A stretch of DNA of 64,000 bases from an uncultured Candidatus Actinomarina sp. (GTDB lineage Bacteria; Actinomycetota; Acidimicrobiia; Actinomarinales; Actinomarinaceae), in the NCBI GenBank assembly GCA_902593795.1, contig CACJJR010000001.1, positions 1 to 64,000 of the forward strand, written 5' to 3'. The stretch's first letter is position 1; every line of letters starts with the position of its first letter. The position numbers were made by a program, and so were the translations under genes. Below, one piece after another: positions 25,224 to 34,401 of the stretch. The notes under the pieces were generated by a model. The model was not told the DNA's origin. It saw only the letters and a list, made by a program, of their open reading frames with translations, and searched no databases.

Positions 25224-25894
25224 TTTTTATTTAAAGCTTTTTTAAAGTAATGTTTCTGTTCATCTTTATTTATTGTTGAAATATTGTTGGAAGTATTAAG
25301 TTTATAAAGTGGTTTCTTAATTTCATAAATTTTTTCATTTTTTTGTGCTAAGTCTAAATAAAGCTTGAAATCTTGAGAATAATAAAAATCTTCTGAATAA
25401 TTTCCTATAGAATTTAATAGCAACTTTTCTATAGCAAGTGTTCCATGAATATAAGGATTTTTAAATTTCATTGTAATTTTTTTTGGAATCCAAGCACTTA
25501 AGCCCGGAATAATTTTATTGTTATTTAAATCAATTGCTCTGGCTGTACAAATTTTTATATCCTTCGTTTCAAGTATTTTTATTTGTTCATCAAATCTGTT
25601 TTTAAAACTTATATCATCAGAATCTTGTCTAAAGATATACTTTCCATTAGATTCTTCAATTAATTTATTAAGAGACTTCGTTAACCCAATATTTTTTTCA
25701 TTTACATAAAGCTTTACTCTAGAATCATTTACAAACTTAGTTATTTCTTCATAAGTATTATCAGTCGAACAATCATCAATTATTAAAAATTCAAAATCAT
25801 CAAATGTTTGATCTAGAATACTTTGAATTGCATTAGCTACATTATTTTCATCATTATAAACACTCATAATTACACTAATGGTTCTGACTACCAT
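25220..25894 (-). CDS. GT2-family glycosyltransferase
   Basis: A 224-residue GT-A enzyme: VIMSVYNDENNV, ILDQTFDDFEFLIIDDCSTD and FRQDSDDIS (metal motif DSDD near 90). Typical of the short GT2 enzymes that add one sugar to a lipid-linked oligosaccharide. It overlaps the GT4 gene (25888) by 7 bp and the Wzy-like gene by 4 bp, so the three are co-translated. The length is about 30-60 residues below larger GT2 enzymes, mostly through a short C-terminal region. Confidence 0.85.
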   Translation of the reverse strand: MVVRTISVIMSVYNDENNVANAIQSILDQTFDDFEFLIIDDCSTDNTYEEITKFVNDSRVKLYVNEKNIGLTKSLNKLIEESNGKYIFRQDSDDISFKNRFDEQIKILETKDIKICTARAIDLNNNKIIPGLSAWIPKKITMKFKNPYIHGTLAIEKLLLNSIGNYSEDFYYSQDFKLYLDLAQKNEKIYEIKKPLYKLNTSNNISTINKDEQKHYFKKALNKK

Positions 25895-27048
25895 TTCACT
25901 ATTTCTCTAAAACTGTTTAGGTAAATTTCTTTACTTAATGCTTTTTCAATATGAAGAAAATTTTCATTTGACTGACTTTCAACAAGTTCGCTATTTTGAA
26001 GCAAGCTAAACTTATCCAAAAGGTCCTTACTTGAATTTACTTCAAAAGAAAAGGGGTTGTCTTTAGGAAAAAATTCTTCAATTCCACCATTTCTTGGATA
26101 AACAGAATTTATACCAAGCATTGATGCTTCTGATAGTAGCGTTGGCTGTCCTTCATATAGTTTTGTGTTCGTTATGACAGAGTAAGAATTTTTTATTAAA
26201 TTTAAAACTTGTATATTTGATTGCTTTCCAAGAAAAATTATTTGATTGTTCTTGTTTTCTTTTTTAAAAGTTTCAAGGAGAGGGCCTTCACCAACAATTA
26301 ATAACTTTTTTTCATATTTATTTAAAAGATTGTATGTATCAATTAATGTGCGTATACCCTTCTCTTCGGATATTAGTCCTGCATAAATTATGTAGCTTTT
26401 TGTAGATAGATTTATGCTTTTTTGGTTATTATCATCACAGTTTATATTTAGCGGATTGTGCAAGATTTTTAAATTTTTAGAATCAAAACCATCATTAATT
26501 AGATACTGTTTTTGAAAGTTAGAAAGAGTTAAAACATTAGAATTTTTTAAAATTTTATAATATTTTTTGCAGTAAATTATCAATAACAATGACTTTATGT
26601 ATGAGTCTTTAAAATATTTGTTGAATAGGAAAGTATCTGTTTTGTGATACCCACAAGCACTACATAAACTATTTCCTTTTAAATGTGAGGTTTTAAAGAA
26701 AAATCTTCCACATTCATATCTATAATTGTGGAGTTTTATGACGAATTTTGTATTGTGTTTTTTTAATAACCTAAAAATACCAAGCGATGCTTTGAACCAA
26801 GTATTGTGAATGTACACTAGGTCTGGTTTAAAACTATTTAATTTATTTTTTAATAATTTATCAGATTGACTATTTTTATTAATTAAAAAATAAATAATTT
26901 GTTTAAAAATATTATCAATTTCATTATTAGAAAAAATTAATGCCTCGACATCATAGACTTTTTTTAGTGCGAGAATTTCATTGTCTACAGCTATATCTTC
27001 ACCACCGGTTATTCGATAACGCGTATGCACTAAGAGAATTTTTTTCAT
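25888..27048 (-). CDS. GT4-family glycosyltransferase
   Basis: A 386-residue GT-B enzyme. N-terminal half has a cysteine-rich patch (CGRFF, SLCSACGYHKTD) that is found in a subset of GT4 proteins and may bind metal. C-terminal donor domain: YAGLISEEKGIRTLIDTY, VGEGPLL, FLGKQSN, and the E-x7-E-type segment LLSEASMLGINSVYPRNGGIEEFF. ATG 27048 is chosen over the preceding TTG; a TACTCT box lies 7 nt upstream of it. First gene of a GT4-GT2-Wzy operon. Sugar unknown. Confidence 0.85.
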   Translation of the reverse strand: MKKILLVHTRYRITGGEDIAVDNEILALKKVYDVEALIFSNNEIDNIFKQIIYFLINKNSQSDKLLKNKLNSFKPDLVYIHNTWFKASLGIFRLLKKHNTKFVIKLHNYRYECGRFFFKTSHLKGNSLCSACGYHKTDTFLFNKYFKDSYIKSLLLIIYCKKYYKILKNSNVLTLSNFQKQYLINDGFDSKNLKILHNPLNINCDDNNQKSINLSTKSYIIYAGLISEEKGIRTLIDTYNLLNKYEKKLLIVGEGPLLETFKKENKNNQIIFLGKQSNIQVLNLIKNSYSVITNTKLYEGQPTLLSEASMLGINSVYPRNGGIEEFFPKDNPFSFEVNSSKDLLDKFSLLQNSELVESQSNENFLHIEKALSKEIYLNSFREIVKW

Positions 27049-27064
27049 CAATATCAGAGTAATG

Positions 27065-27088
27065 AGTTATATTTTTTAAAATATAACT
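27065..27088. terminator. Perfect 11-bp inverted repeat between the ABC exporter and GT4 genes
   Basis: AGTTATATTTT (27065-27075), 2-nt loop, AAAATATAACT (27078-27088). It lies in the 64-bp gap after the stop of the ABC gene and before the GT4 start, so it may be a terminator-like hairpin or a regulatory dyad. The stem is nearly all A-T, so its stability is low and the call is tentative. Confidence 0.35.
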
Positions 27089-27112
27089 GTTTTACACAAA
27101 AAAAAATATGTT

Positions 27113-28747
27113 CTACACATCATATACTTTTCTTTTATCTTCAATAATATCTATCTGTATATGCCTGTCTACTTTTTGGAAACTTGTTGGATCATGTGTT
27201 GAGTTTATAATTGTAATATCTTTTTGAGTAAGTATTTCTAAAATTAAAGATTTTGTATTTCGATCAAGATTAGAAGTTGATTCATCCAATAACAATATCT
27301 CAACATTTGATAATATTGCTCTAATAAAACCTACTTTTTGCATTTGTCCAGAGGATAAGGATGTATTTGAAACAATCCTATCAAGCAATTTATTATCAAT
27401 TAAATTGTCTAATTTAAAAAGTTCGCAAACTTTTAGAATCTTTTCATCCCCGATATCATGATTGTTGCCATAAAGTAAGTTCTCTCTTAAGGTTGTTGTA
27501 AGAATTAAAGGGTTGGGACCAATATATCCTAATTTATCCCTGGCTAATCTAATTGATCCGGATTGATGAACTAACATTCCAGAAATTAGTCCCAGTAAAG
27601 TACTTTTTCCTGAACCATTCTGGCCAGTAATTACGATATGAGAATTTTTTTCAATTTTAAGATTTAAATCATTAAATATCCAATCGTCGGAATTTCTGTA
27701 TTTAAAATCAACAGACTCGATATCTATATCTAGATTCTTTATTTTTGTAAATTTATAATCATGAAATAATTTACTTTCATTTTTAGCTAAAACAAATTTA
27801 AGTTCTTTCAAATGTATTTGTGAATTTAGCACTCTACCAAAAGACCCCGCAATACCACCCAATGATTGAAAAAGCCTGAGTGTTATTGCTATATAATCTA
27901 AGGTAATAAAGTCAAAATTTCCAAAGTAAATTATAAATACTGAGAAAGAAAATATCGTTATGAAGCTTGGAAAATCTGCACTTAATATGTTGTATATATG
28001 ATTTTTTAACTGTCCGTCTGCCACTTCACTTGAAGTATTAAAAAATTTATTTAGCTCATCATCGTCTTTTTTTAATATTTTTATTAAATAAATATTATCG
28101 ATGACTTTTTGGATTTCTTCATTTGATTTTTTTTCAAATAGAAAAGTTTTATGCATATAATTTTTAGAATTAATTATTAATCTTCTTATTGGGAAAATCA
28201 ATAGTAAAACTCCAACAAAAAAGGCACCAATTATTGTTGGATCTGTCAAAAGAAGATAAACAAAATATACACTTGCTTGTATTAAAAAGTTAAGAAAATT
28301 AGTTAAAGAAGAGTAAAAAAAAGCAACATGAGCAGTAATTTGGTTTATATAAAAATATGCATCTGCAGTAGAAAAATCTTTTTCTTTAAATATTTGAGAC
28401 ATTACTAATACTCTCAAGTTTCTTTCTACAGTCACTTCAAGTGTCTTGAGAAGATAAGTTTGATATAGTTTTGATGAAAACCTAATAACTATAACAACCG
28501 GTAATATGTAAATATTTGTATTGATAAATTCTACGACAAACTCTATTGTCTGAAAGGTTTCATACTCCCCTGTCAAAAACAATGTAAAAGTTAAAATAAT
28601 GATAATGTCCAGAAAAACGGTTAAGTTAGATGTGAGTATCGCTAAAAATATTGTAAGTTTTTTATTAGTAGTTCCAGTTTGTTTTGAAACATAAAGCACA
28701 TCATTAAAAATGATTTTTAATTGATCAATTCTTTTTTTCATTACCAA
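27113..28747 (-). CDS. ABC exporter (half-transporter), likely lipid-linked oligosaccharide flippase
   Basis: A 544-residue fused permease-ATPase. Residues ~30-310 form a six-helix exporter domain; the ATPase has Walker A GQNGSGKS (375-382), signature LSSGQ (464-468, Ser for the usual Gly), Walker B ILLLDE (484-489) and switch His518. At the Q-loop position the sequence reads YIGPNP, so the usual Gln is absent. Size and plan match MsbA/PglK-type transporters. As no Wzx was found in the window, it is the best candidate to flip the lipid-linked repeat unit; PglK does this for N-glycans in Campylobacter. It stands alone after a 150-bp divergent promoter region. Confidence 0.8.
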   Translation of the reverse strand: MVMKKRIDQLKIIFNDVLYVSKQTGTTNKKLTIFLAILTSNLTVFLDIIIILTFTLFLTGEYETFQTIEFVVEFINTNIYILPVVIVIRFSSKLYQTYLLKTLEVTVERNLRVLVMSQIFKEKDFSTADAYFYINQITAHVAFFYSSLTNFLNFLIQASVYFVYLLLTDPTIIGAFFVGVLLLIFPIRRLIINSKNYMHKTFLFEKKSNEEIQKVIDNIYLIKILKKDDDELNKFFNTSSEVADGQLKNHIYNILSADFPSFITIFSFSVFIIYFGNFDFITLDYIAITLRLFQSLGGIAGSFGRVLNSQIHLKELKFVLAKNESKLFHDYKFTKIKNLDIDIESVDFKYRNSDDWIFNDLNLKIEKNSHIVITGQNGSGKSTLLGLISGMLVHQSGSIRLARDKLGYIGPNPLILTTTLRENLLYGNNHDIGDEKILKVCELFKLDNLIDNKLLDRIVSNTSLSSGQMQKVGFIRAILSNVEILLLDESTSNLDRNTKSLILEILTQKDITIINSTHDPTSFQKVDRHIQIDIIEDKRKVYDV

Positions 28748-28832
28748 GTTTGATTATATTTAGGGAAATAAGCAATTTTGAAATTAATTTCAAAAAAAAA
28801 CTTAAGAATAGACATTATTTTTATTTGATACT

Positions 28833-28850
28833 ATTGAGGTAATCCTCAAT
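28833..28850. promoter_or_regulatory. Perfect 7-bp dyad in the divergent promoter region 28748-28898
   Basis: ATTGAGG (28833-28839), TAAT, CCTCAAT (28844-28850). It lies between the ABC exporter (minus) and an FkbM gene (plus), 49 bp before the FkbM start. The position suits an operator shared by both genes; a short hairpin is the other option. No regulator gene is present in the window. Confidence 0.35.
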
Positions 28851-28886
28851 ATATATTTAAATAATTAATTAATGATTTTTTCCTCG

Positions 28887-28892
28887 TAATAT
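28887..28892 (+). promoter_or_regulatory. -10-like TAATAT box for the FkbM gene at 28899
   Basis: TAATAT, 6 nt, ATG 28899: leaderless-type start. No Shine-Dalgarno upstream of the ATG (the sequence is ATATACATAT). Confidence 0.4.
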
Positions 28893-28898
28893 ACATAT

Positions 28899-29702
28899 AT
28901 GTTAAAAAAAATAATTGTTAAATTATTTGATTTATTAGATTATTCAATTATTAAAAAAAAGAAATTAACAAAAATAGATGTTGAAAGAAAACATTATAAG
29001 CATCAATTGGATAAGTTAAACTTTATTTTTTTAAACGAAAGAATTAAAAACACTCATAAAGTTTTTGAACTATCAGAAAATTCAAAATCTCAAATTTTTC
29101 AGGATCTCTTTGTTTTGAATGAACACAATTTTTTAAATAAAGGTTATTTTATTGAAATAGGAGCTGCAGATGGAAAATACTTATCCAATACCTATATGCT
29201 GGAAAAAGACTTTAATTGGAATGGTTTAATAGTAGAGCCAGCAAAAATGTGGGCTCAGGAAATAGTAAAAAATAGAAAGTGTGATATTTCGTTCGATTGT
29301 GTTTACAGTAAGTCAGGTTTATCAATTGAATTTAATGAAACTGAAAAACCAGAATTTTCTAAAATAAATTTTCACAACAATGATTCTCCTGATTATCACG
29401 AAGACTTAAGAATTAAAAATAATAAAATTTACAACTTAGAAACAATCTCAATAAATGATTTGTTTGAAAAATATAAAGTTCCAAAAAGTATTAATTATTT
29501 ATCAATCGACACAGAAGGATCCGAATTTGAAATATTGAATTCACTAGATTTCAATTCTTACGATATTTCAATTATTACTGTTGAGCATAACTTTACCCCT
29601 AATAGGGAAAAGATTAATTCTTTACTTACTAGAAAAGGGTTTAAACAAGTTTCGAGTGAATTTTCTAAATTTGATGATTGGTATGTAAGCAAAGAATTTT
29701 AG
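28899..29702 (+). CDS. FkbM-family methyltransferase
   Basis: A 267-residue SAM-dependent methyltransferase. After a basic N-terminal region of about 70 residues come SQIFQDLFVL, FIEIGAADGKYLSNT (SAM loop), GLIVEPA (acidic strand end) and YLSIDTEGSEFEIL, the family's conserved IDxEGxE segment, then ITVEHNF. This architecture belongs to the FkbM group often found in polysaccharide islands and is not close to the two other FkbM proteins here (17354, 51589). Ends 2 bp from the convergent GT4 gene. Confidence 0.85.
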   Translation: MLKKIIVKLFDLLDYSIIKKKKLTKIDVERKHYKHQLDKLNFIFLNERIKNTHKVFELSENSKSQIFQDLFVLNEHNFLNKGYFIEIGAADGKYLSNTYMLEKDFNWNGLIVEPAKMWAQEIVKNRKCDISFDCVYSKSGLSIEFNETEKPEFSKINFHNNDSPDYHEDLRIKNNKIYNLETISINDLFEKYKVPKSINYLSIDTEGSEFEILNSLDFNSYDISIITVEHNFTPNREKINSLLTRKGFKQVSSEFSKFDDWYVSKEF

Positions 29703-29704
29703 TT

Positions 29705-30643
29705 TTAAGTACCAAAGACCTCACTAAACATTTTATTAAAAGATTTAAAACCATTTGGTATAGTGAATTCATTTAATCTATCAAAAGCATATTCAACATC
29801 TGGTTTTGCAGATTCAAAATTGTTCATATCAAATAATGAATTTGGGCTAAGTATTTCTGGTGCAACTCCTACATTGGTGGATATAATTGGAGTTTTAGTC
29901 AGTGCTGACTCAAATACGGCCTGTGGGCCACCTTCAACTCTTGATGTAACAATATAAAGATCTAGACAGTTATACAATTCATTTAATTTACTATTTGTAA
30001 CCATTTCAAAGTAAGTAAAATTAATATCATTTTCTAGTAACTTTGAAATTACATACTGTCTTCTTTTTCCAGAAAGGAGGATGTGTAATTTTTCATTTTT
30101 TTCTTTAAGTGTTTTGACAATTTCTATAAATCTATCTGGCCCTTTTGAAAGTTTGGGTGATTTTAAATCTGAACCTTCTGTGTCCCGTTGAAAAGAGCCT
30201 ATAAGATATGAATCTATAGGAATATTGTATTTTTTTCTTAATTGATCTTTATTTTGAATTGGGTACCAAATTTCTGGATTTATCCAAAAAGGTATAGAGT
30301 AGATTTTTTTATCAGTATATTTTCTAACCTGATCATGAGTATTTTCAGAAATTACATGATAAGCATCGACAAATTGGTCTCTGAAATTAAATTTTTCTAT
30401 TTCGGATTTATTAAATTTTTCTTCATCAATATGATATACCGAGCATACAACTTTCCTTGATGAGTTTTTTTCTAGTTTTTTGTTATCCCATTTCCATGGG
30501 GCAATTATCCAAAGCATATTTGCTGATTTGTAAAACCGAGTAAAAGGATTATGATTTCTTATCCATTCATCTCTTAGTCTGTCAATTATCCACTTTTCAT
30601 TTGCTTTATTTATAAACAACTTAAGAGAATTTTCTTCTGTCAT
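29705..30643 (-). CDS. GT4-family glycosyltransferase
   Basis: A 312-residue GT-B protein with a short N-terminal domain (IIAPWKWDNKKL, CSVYHIDEEKF) and a full donor domain: GSFQRDTEGSDL, KGPDRFIEIVKTL, HILLSGKRRQYV, and the family's donor-site segment VEGGPQAVFESALTKTPIIS followed by TNVGVAPEIL. A TACTAT box (30652-30657) lies 8 nt before the ATG. The N-terminal half is shorter than in most GT4 enzymes but the frame is open and the start is clear. Confidence 0.82.
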   Translation of the reverse strand: MTEENSLKLFINKANEKWIIDRLRDEWIRNHNPFTRFYKSANMLWIIAPWKWDNKKLEKNSSRKVVCSVYHIDEEKFNKSEIEKFNFRDQFVDAYHVISENTHDQVRKYTDKKIYSIPFWINPEIWYPIQNKDQLRKKYNIPIDSYLIGSFQRDTEGSDLKSPKLSKGPDRFIEIVKTLKEKNEKLHILLSGKRRQYVISKLLENDINFTYFEMVTNSKLNELYNCLDLYIVTSRVEGGPQAVFESALTKTPIISTNVGVAPEILSPNSLFDMNNFESAKPDVEYAFDRLNEFTIPNGFKSFNKMFSEVFGT

Positions 30644-30704
30644 AGTTTTAGATAGTAATATATAAAACTTTGTATTTTGATAGTTAAATTTAAATTAATT
30701 TTTT

Positions 30705-33248
30705 TTACTTTAGCTTTATAAAGCTGCTTTTTTTAAATAACTTTTTTTGCTGTTTTTTTATACTATCAAAAAAGTTCCATGCTAAAACTAAAACAAAGTC
30801 GTAGTCATCCGGATTAATAGTGTCAGATTCAATAATTTTTATACCTGTTTCAGGTACATATAAATTATGTTTGAGATGGTTGTCATCAACAATATATTCA
30901 AAATGATCACTATTAATGCCGAAATAATTGAGAACTGTTGTTGCTTTTGCTGGAGCACCATAACCAATTATCTTTTTATTTTCAGATATTATTGAGTTAA
31001 TTTTTTTTAAAGAATTATGTTTTATACTCTCAATATCTTTGGCAAATTTATAGTAAGTTTCAATTTTGTCTAGCTTAAATTTCTTTTCTAATTCAATATA
31101 TTGCTTAATGCTTTTATGTTGTCTTTTATTTTTATTTTTAGTTGCATAAACCCTCAGCGACCCACCATGTGTGTCAACTTCCTTGACTTTGTATACCTTT
31201 AGTTCTGAACCCTCAAAAAAGTTTAGAATAGATAGTAAGCACCAATAATTAAAATGCTCGTGGTATATGTTATCAAAAGTTAAATCATTTATAGTTCTGA
31301 GTAAATATTGAATTTCAAAAATAAACTCTCCATCTTTTTTCAGTATCTTTTCAGTGTTGTTTAAAATTTCTTTTAATCCGTCACTATGTGCAAATACATT
31401 AAATGCAGTTACAATATCTGCTTTACCGTATTCATTGATAATTTTTTTAACTGTTTTTTGGCTAAAATATTCAGTTAACGTATTAAGACCTTTTGAATTT
31501 GCAATCTTTGAAATATTTTTAGCAGGCTCAATCCCAATTGCATTTATCCCAATATCTTTTAATGGTTTAAGGAAAATTCCATCATTACTTCCAATATCTA
31601 CTACCAAAGATTTCTTATTTAAATTACATTCAATTTTTAATTCTCTAGCAATTTCTTCAAAGTGATCTCTAAATTGTTTTGAAGTAGATGATTGATAAAC
31701 ATAATTATTAAACATTTTTTTTGATGGAACAGCAACGCTTAATTGTGAGTTTGAGCACTGTTTACAAAAATTGAGATCGAGTGGATATAAATCGTTTGTG
31801 TCATTTTTTGCTTTATTGAGGTTATTAGCCAGAGGTGATAAACCGAGAGATAAATAATGATTCAATCCTCCTCCGCAGACTCTGCAGGAAGTTTTATAAG
31901 AATTTAACAATAGATTGCCTAAATGTTGATCAACTAAGTCATATTTTAGTGTGTGAGTAGTACCATAATTTTGGTGCTTACGCTCACCATTAACTAAATT
32001 GAGAAACGTGGAGTCTTCTAAAAATATCATTGTATGAGCAACATAAGGTGGTATCGTTGATAATTCGCCTTCTTTAACTAACCTTGTTTCAACTACTGAA
32101 GATGGATCTAATAAATCTTTAGTCACGCTTATATATTTACCAGTAATAAGTAAACATTTCTGCGTTTGAACTGGATGGTAATGGTTTCCTCTAATAGACC
32201 CCTTAACAGATTCCACATAACCAATCATGTTTATATAGTCATCTATATAGAAATTCGATATTACTCCTCTACTATCAACAAAATTATCTTTACCCACTTC
32301 TAGTTCTTCATTATGTTTTTCTGTTATATCGTCTTTCCAGCTGTCATACATTAACTTAATTGAGTCTTTTATTTCATGTTGAAATGTGAATCCTGTCTGT
32401 AAAAGTTTTTTATTTGATAGTGTATAACCTTTATTTGGAACTGGATCAGAAGTTTTAATTAGAGTAAGCTTTTTATTTATATTTTTACATATTTCTGCAA
32501 CTTGTTTTACTGTGAGGTTCTCATTGACACAATTAAATATTTCATTAGTTATTTTTTCATTTTCACCAACAAATTCAAAACATCTAGCTACATCATAGAC
32601 AGACACAAGACTCTTAAATTGATCCCCATTAGAAAACAATTTTATTTCTCCATCATAAGATGAGATCTTTGAAAAAAGATTGGGCATTATATTCAGTCTG
32701 GTTGAATCATAAGACTTTCCATAAACAGAGCCAAGTCTTAAAATAACATAATTTTTATTTGATTGAATTAGATCGATTTCAGATTTTACCTTTCCTTTTG
32801 AATAATCTAAAACAGGTAAAGGTTTACGATTTTCAGAAATACTTTTTTCTACACTTTTCAAGCCTTCAAAAATGACATGTGTTGAAGGAAACACTATTTT
32901 AGTTTCTTTTGAAGATAGATTTATTATGTTTTTTGTTCCATCGATACCAACTTTTTTAATCAAACGATCTCTTTGTGGGTTCTTATCTTTAACAGTAGTT
33001 CCAACATCAGTAATTCCAGCTAAATGATAAATTATGTCTGCATCACAAATAGCAGTTTGTAAATTATTTTTCTCTGTAATATCAATTTGCTGAAACTTTA
33101 TACCCCATCTTTTTAACTGACTAACTCTCTCAGAATAAAAAACATTATCTAAAACCAATACATGGTAGTGATTAGTTTTGCCCGAGTAAATTTTTGCGAG
33201 CTCCATGCCTATATATCCAAGGCCACCAGTTATTACTACTTTTTTCAA
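30705..33248 (-). CDS. Three-domain fusion: SDR epimerase, cupin, and SAM C-methyltransferase
   Basis: An 847-residue protein joining three sugar-nucleotide activities. About 1-305: extended SDR with ITGGLGYIG, VFPSTHVIFEG and YSKGK (Tyr/Lys). About 315-435: single cupin with SRGVISNFY, IRGNHYHPVQTQKCLLITG (metal-type His pair) and IPPYVAHTM. About 450-847: TylC3/NovU-type C-methyltransferase with CRVCGG and CKQC zinc-type pairs, VVDIGSNDGIFLKPL (SAM loop), IYHEHFNYW (conserved catalytic region) and DTHGGSLRVY, then a Rossmann-like C-terminal part (GYGAPAKATTVL). These would epimerise/reduce and C-methylate a 4-keto-6-deoxy sugar, giving a branched sugar. Start is TTG 33248 with GGA 7 nt upstream. 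Confidence 0.85.
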   Translation of the reverse strand: MKKVVITGGLGYIGMELAKIYSGKTNHYHVLVLDNVFYSERVSQLKRWGIKFQQIDITEKNNLQTAICDADIIYHLAGITDVGTTVKDKNPQRDRLIKKVGIDGTKNIINLSSKETKIVFPSTHVIFEGLKSVEKSISENRKPLPVLDYSKGKVKSEIDLIQSNKNYVILRLGSVYGKSYDSTRLNIMPNLFSKISSYDGEIKLFSNGDQFKSLVSVYDVARCFEFVGENEKITNEIFNCVNENLTVKQVAEICKNINKKLTLIKTSDPVPNKGYTLSNKKLLQTGFTFQHEIKDSIKLMYDSWKDDITEKHNEELEVGKDNFVDSRGVISNFYIDDYINMIGYVESVKGSIRGNHYHPVQTQKCLLITGKYISVTKDLLDPSSVVETRLVKEGELSTIPPYVAHTMIFLEDSTFLNLVNGERKHQNYGTTHTLKYDLVDQHLGNLLLNSYKTSCRVCGGGLNHYLSLGLSPLANNLNKAKNDTNDLYPLDLNFCKQCSNSQLSVAVPSKKMFNNYVYQSSTSKQFRDHFEEIARELKIECNLNKKSLVVDIGSNDGIFLKPLKDIGINAIGIEPAKNISKIANSKGLNTLTEYFSQKTVKKIINEYGKADIVTAFNVFAHSDGLKEILNNTEKILKKDGEFIFEIQYLLRTINDLTFDNIYHEHFNYWCLLSILNFFEGSELKVYKVKEVDTHGGSLRVYATKNKNKRQHKSIKQYIELEKKFKLDKIETYYKFAKDIESIKHNSLKKINSIISENKKIIGYGAPAKATTVLNYFGINSDHFEYIVDDNHLKHNLYVPETGIKIIESDTINPDDYDFVLVLAWNFFDSIKKQQKKLFKKSSFIKLK

Positions 33249-33279
33249 GATTATTCCAATTTAATATAATCTTGTACTA

Positions 33280-34395
33280 TTAACTGCCAAATAATATTTT
33301 TTCTAGTTCTAAGTTAAATTTTGCTACATCAAAATTATCTATAAAATTATTGAAACTTTTTGAATCAAGCTGCACTTTTTGATAGTTATTTAGTATTTTA
33401 TTTAATTCATTTTCCCATTCAGTAACTAAATTAGACTGTACAAAATTAATTTTGTACTCCTTTATAAAATCTTCATCTCCGAAGAAGCCATTAGTTTTTG
33501 TTATCAATATAGGCGTGTTACAACTTAAAGATTGTAAAGCCACGCTTTGTCCTGATGGTTGATATGAATTTTTTATTGGAATGATAGTTAATTTAGACTT
33601 TGAATAAATATCCCTAAGTGACTCATCTGAAATTAGTTGATCAGACCAATTTCCTTTAATATACCTTACATTACTTGTATTAAAATTAAGTTTTTGATTA
33701 GTAATTACTGTGAAGTTAAGTTCTGGTAAATGCTGCGATAGCTTAATTAGAAAGTTGTAATCTCTCTTGCCATCATTTCCAATAAATAATACTCCTTCTT
33801 TTTTTTCATTTTTAGACTTAGACCAAAATTTAGTATCAACACAAAATGGTAAATATTCAAATTTTGATTCATACTTTGAGAATTTATTTTTTACGAATTG
33901 ATATTCTCCATAACCAAGAAAAATAAATTTATCAGCCGAATACAGAAATATTTTTTGATATATAAGATTAAATATTGATTTTAAAAAATTTGTAGATTGC
34001 TTTCCAAACAAACCCATCGTGATTACAAAATTTTCATTTCTTCTCTTTAAAACTTTATTTAAAAACAATACAGGAAGTAGAGATAAGAACAATGCATCTG
34101 ATGTATAAACTATTTTTTTAGAACTCTTTAATAATTTCATATTTTTTTTAGAGATAAGTTCAACAGAATAGCTAGGAAAATTTGTCAGCTTAACGATAAT
34201 CCTGTCATAAATGTGAATAAATTTTCTAAGTCCTTCTTTATTGGAGTGATCTTTATTAACCTCAAGAATTTCTGTGGTATATTTTTTTTTAAAAAAATTA
34301 AAACCATAAAAAAATTCTGAAGCTTTTACAGAATTTTCGTCTATTTTGCTTTTTCTACCTGGTCCAAAAATATATAATATTTGATTTTTATACAC
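33280..34395 (-). CDS. GT4-type glycosyltransferase
   Basis: A 371-residue GT-B protein; the N-terminal domain is divergent (FGPGRKSK at the start), the donor domain has VLFIGNDGKRDYNFLIKL, RYIKGNWSDQLIS, LTIIPIKNSYQPSGQSVALQ and CNTPILITKTNGF, matching the donor-site layout of GT4 enzymes. The start codon is GTG 34395, 6 nt after the stop of the upstream gene (34402-35256), with no clear ribosome site, so it likely depends on coupling. Specificity unknown. Confidence 0.75.
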   Translation of the reverse strand: MYKNQILYIFGPGRKSKIDENSVKASEFFYGFNFFKKKYTTEILEVNKDHSNKEGLRKFIHIYDRIIVKLTNFPSYSVELISKKNMKLLKSSKKIVYTSDALFLSLLPVLFLNKVLKRRNENFVITMGLFGKQSTNFLKSIFNLIYQKIFLYSADKFIFLGYGEYQFVKNKFSKYESKFEYLPFCVDTKFWSKSKNEKKEGVLFIGNDGKRDYNFLIKLSQHLPELNFTVITNQKLNFNTSNVRYIKGNWSDQLISDESLRDIYSKSKLTIIPIKNSYQPSGQSVALQSLSCNTPILITKTNGFFGDEDFIKEYKINFVQSNLVTEWENELNKILNNYQKVQLDSKSFNNFIDNFDVAKFNLELEKILFGS

Positions 34396-34401
34396 GATAT
34401 T

